A stretch of 64,000 nt of DNA from an uncultured Schlesneria sp. (lineage in GTDB: Bacteria; Planctomycetota; Planctomycetia; Planctomycetales; Planctomycetaceae): contig CAIVEI010000141.1 of NCBI GenBank assembly GCA_903904835.1, positions 21,472 through 85,471 on the forward strand, in the 5' to 3' direction. Numbering within the stretch: the first letter of the stretch is position 1; each line of letters opens with the position of its first letter. The notes under the pieces are model-generated. The model made no database searches and had not been told where the DNA came from. It saw only the letters and a program-made list of their open reading frames with translations. Shown here piece by piece: positions 62,124-64,000 of the stretch. Made by a program: the position numbers and the translations under genes.

Positions 62124-62589
62124 CAGCCAACATCTCCTCGCGGGTGCAAATAATGGGAATAGGAATAAAAAGGTCCGTCAGGAACTCGCGAATTCGGGGT
62201 AGTATCTTTGCATTTGCAATCTGACGACAATTCCACGTCAGCAAATATTGTATTCGATGATGGGCCACGATAGCAATATGCAGTGCATCCGTGCGAGCTT
62301 TCGGAGGAAGAATTGCACGTGCCATGATTTCGTCGGCGATCAGCGCAATATCAGGGTCAAGCGGCAACAGAGGAATTCCGTCCAACGATTGAAGGCGTTC
62401 CGCTGCCAGAGTTGCATCTCCCGCCGAGGCTTCGTCAATGACATATTGCGAGATGACCAGATCGTAATTGGCTCGTTCGTAATTCCACCATTGATGCGTG
62501 AGCAATTGACGAGCTGCCATCACAACCTGCGAACTGGCCCGCTGACGAAGATAACTAACGATTGAAGTTTCGATGTAGACCGTATCCAT
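62101..62589 (-). CDS. PIN-domain toxin, module 4
   Basis: A 162-residue PIN protein started at MDTVYIETSIVSYLRQR (62589); the ORF-track start adds 16 residues. Marks are YVIDEASAGDATLAAERL, DALHIAIVAHHRIQYLLTWNCRQIANA and IPIICTREEMLADD. It is the cassette closest to the integrase remnant, which in a working integron would be the most recently inserted and best expressed position. Confidence 0.9.
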   Translation of the reverse strand: MDTVYIETSIVSYLRQRASSQVVMAARQLLTHQWWNYERANYDLVISQYVIDEASAGDATLAAERLQSLDGIPLLPLDPDIALIADEIMARAILPPKARTDALHIAIVAHHRIQYLLTWNCRQIANAKILPRIREFLTDLFIPIPIICTREEMLADDPATDD

Positions 62590-62675
62590 AGAACACCGAA
62601 TGATAATCCTGTTACGGACCCAGCAGTTTAAACTCAATCGCTGTTTGAAATCCGCCTCTCAATTGTACATCGGGA

Positions 62676-62927
62676 ATGGACTTCCAGGAACGGTGTCGAA
62701 GAATCCGCCGTGTGACGTCACGGATACAGCTTTTGTCGAAGAAGCAGTGTCCCCGGCGTCGTTTGCATTCGCTGCGCCATTCCTTTGCGACTCACTTACT
62801 CGAAACCGGCTCTGACATCCGAACTGTGCAGGATTTATTAGGCCATGCCGATGTCTCAACGACGATGATCTACACGCAAGTGCTTAATCGTTCAGGGCTT
62901 GCTGTTCGTATCCCGCTTTACCGTTAG
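62676..62927 (+). pseudogene. intI: C-terminal remnant of an integron integrase (IntI, tyrosine recombinase)
   Basis: The last 55 residues read [15 protein letters not shown], then [27 protein letters not shown]. This is the box II region of tyrosine recombinases with catalytic His/Arg, the second His and the Tyr nucleophile; the sequence is the one typical of IntI enzymes. About 20 further residues upstream ([12 protein letters not shown]) may also be homologous. The first catalytic Arg and roughly 240 N-terminal residues are missing, replaced by the neighbouring PIN cassette. It is divergent from the cassettes, as intI normally is. It cannot be active. Confidence 0.85.
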
Positions 62928-63611
62928 CATCGACTTTGTATGAACGAGATGAAAAGCGAGCCGGTTGAATGTTCCAGAAAATGGAGGCATTTGCACGACG
63001 GTATGGCGAGCGGCTGGGTAGTCCCAGTGGCGGGGGTCATCGGGGCTTTGCACCAGCAAAAACAAGCAAGTTATTTCATGCTCTGATCAACAAAAGCACC
63101 GTGGTGGAATTGTGCTTGTGATCCCCTCGCGAAGACTCAGTTCAAGAACACCTTCCAAACGTTAAGAAAATATCTCGATTTTTCTATTGCTTAATGATAA
63201 AGAGTCTTGTGTAATTATGTCGTTGTGTGTGTTGATGACGGCAAGCGTTTCGTGCTCGTTTCACCCGAAGCCAGCGGCGCAGGCGAATCGGCGTTCAGCC
63301 GATTTCTTGCGGACGTCGCTGGGATGGGATTTCGAAGTCACGTATGCGAATGTGGGTTCGGGCTTCGTTCATTGCTCCGAATAACACGCTTCTCTTCGAG
63401 GCGCGGTTAAACGATGCGTTTGGACGATGAGTGGGTCCTGACAAAATACGGGGACAAGAATCCCCGGCTCGCCTGGATTTCCGAAGTCAAAACCTGACGA
63501 CGACAATTGATCTTTGACAATTTGGAATCAATTCATTGCGGATCGCCCCCGCAGGCATCAATCGCTGCGGGCCGATCCGTGGCGGGTCGTTGTTTGCCTT
63601 CAGGTACCCAC
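62928..63611. other. gap right of the integrase remnant, nothing recognised
   Basis: About 680 bases with only short ORFs (for example 63187-63384 and 63207-63410 plus) that have no motifs. No attI or intact recombinase was seen. The frame is broken throughout, so it may contain decayed genes. Confidence 0.4.
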
Positions 63612-64000
63612 CGAAATCGCCAATGTTGCCTAAGAACTCCCAGAGTTGCCCAAGGCGTTTCATGGTTGCCCAACCAAAGTTGCCTAAGCTCCGCCAGAGT
63701 TGCCTATCAGGGTTGCCCAATCATTTTCAGGCTCGAATTTTGAAAAAGCTCTGGAAATCGCCAGTGTTTCCTAAGAACTCCCATAGTTGCCCATGCTGTT
63801 TCATGGTTGCCCAAGCAGAGTTGCCTAAGTTCCGCCAGTGTTGCCCATCATGGTTGCCCAAACATTTTGAGGCTCGAATTCTGAAAAAGCTCTGGAAATC
63901 GCCAGTGTTTCCTAAGAACTCCCATAGTTGCCCATGCTGTTTCATGGTTGCCCAAGCAGAGTTGCCTAAGTTCCGCCAGTGTTGCCCATCATGGTTGCCC
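63612..64000. repeat. 141-bp tandem repeat running off the right edge
   Basis: At least 2.7 units: repeat points at 63620, 63761 and 63902 are 141 bases apart. The last 99 bases are identical to the preceding unit, while the first unit is more diverged. Each unit contains several copies of TTGCC(C/T)A. The length is 3 x 47, so the minus strand stays open as a 47-residue repeat (LGNHDGQHWRNLGN, QLWEFLGNTGDF) through the last two units; a TGA at 63727 interrupts it to the left. I cannot tell whether it is coding. Confidence 0.85.

Larger units (their letters stand above)
48593..62927 (-). mobile_element. degenerate chromosomal integron cassette array
   Basis: Across 14 kb, small minus-strand genes are each followed at their 3' end by an imperfect palindrome whose outer ends fit the integron core pattern RYYYAAC ... 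GTTRRRY. I find twelve such sites. Some are almost identical to each other (55008 and 61912; 56176 and 56724), others are longer and share only ends and stem layout, as in real arrays. At the right end a plus-strand C-terminal piece of an IntI integrase faces away from the cassettes, the standard integron orientation. The integrase N-terminus and attI are not seen. The array also holds two rlmI-derived segments and one plus-strand TMTC-like gene, so it has been invaded or rearranged. Confidence 0.78.

Noticed and set aside
63612-64000. CRISPR array at the right edge
   Set aside because: The units are 141 bp and nearly identical throughout, with no unique spacers; it is a tandem repeat.

Overview
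The window looks like chromosomal DNA of a planctomycete (Planctomycetota, class Planctomycetia). The evidence is a cytochrome c/PA14/DUF1592-type surface protein, a VWA plus glutamine-amidotransferase-like membrane protein, two-domain DUF1080 proteins, a TMTC-like TPR protein, many multi-PAS hybrid kinases, moderate GC content and many short intergenic inverted repeats. No rRNA, tRNA or CRISPR array was recognised.

Layout. 1-6.1 kb: a cytochrome/PA14 protein running off the left edge (absent from the ORF track), a coiled-coil membrane protein, a YHS-domain lipoprotein candidate and a DUF4173-like membrane protein, all on the minus strand. 7.2-16.4 kb: a hybrid kinase with a degenerate ATPase domain; a six-PAS hybrid kinase split by a one-base frameshift; an ECF sigma factor coupled to a membrane partner that carries an in-frame TGA; then a WbuC-type cupin, an esterase and a metallo-beta-lactamase-fold hydrolase. 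17.5-21.2 kb: a minus-strand operon earP-efp-RDD, in which EF-P has the arginine loop expected of an EarP substrate. 21.4-27.8 kb: VWA membrane protein, Nudix hydrolase, a YfdX operon and an S1/P1 nuclease.

27.9-43.7 kb is a stress and redox region. It holds four universal stress protein (USP) domains, one of them fused to a GspE/PilB-type secretion ATPase, an NtrC-type sigma54 activator, a three-PAS hybrid kinase, two tandem c-type cytochromes, a histidine kinase with a periplasmic CXXCH haem site, and a small heat-shock protein. I find good sigma54 -24/-12 elements before the USP operon, divergently before the hybrid kinase and a USP gene, and before hsp20. My reading is that the kinase and NtrC protein control these genes as one regulon.

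43.7-48.4 kb: a B12-binding radical SAM protein, a YceH-like protein, a di-haem cytochrome c peroxidase and an RlmI-like rRNA methyltransferase. 48.6-62.9 kb is best explained as a degenerate chromosomal integron. Small minus-strand genes are each followed by an attC-like palindrome with conserved core ends, and the array abuts a plus-strand C-terminal remnant of an IntI integrase. Cassettes include four paralogous PIN-toxin/small-partner modules, a DUF1801 protein, a TlpA-like thioredoxin, a Tat-exported protein and several hypotheticals. Inside the array lie a second, diverged rlmI with a truncated peroxidase, a 175-bp third rlmI fragment, and a plus-strand TMTC-like gene with an in-frame TAG. 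The right edge (63.6-64.0 kb) is a 141-bp tandem repeat that stays open as a 47-residue unit.

Three otherwise good genes are each broken by a single change (frameshift, TGA, TAG). This may reflect sequence errors or real decay; raw reads would decide.
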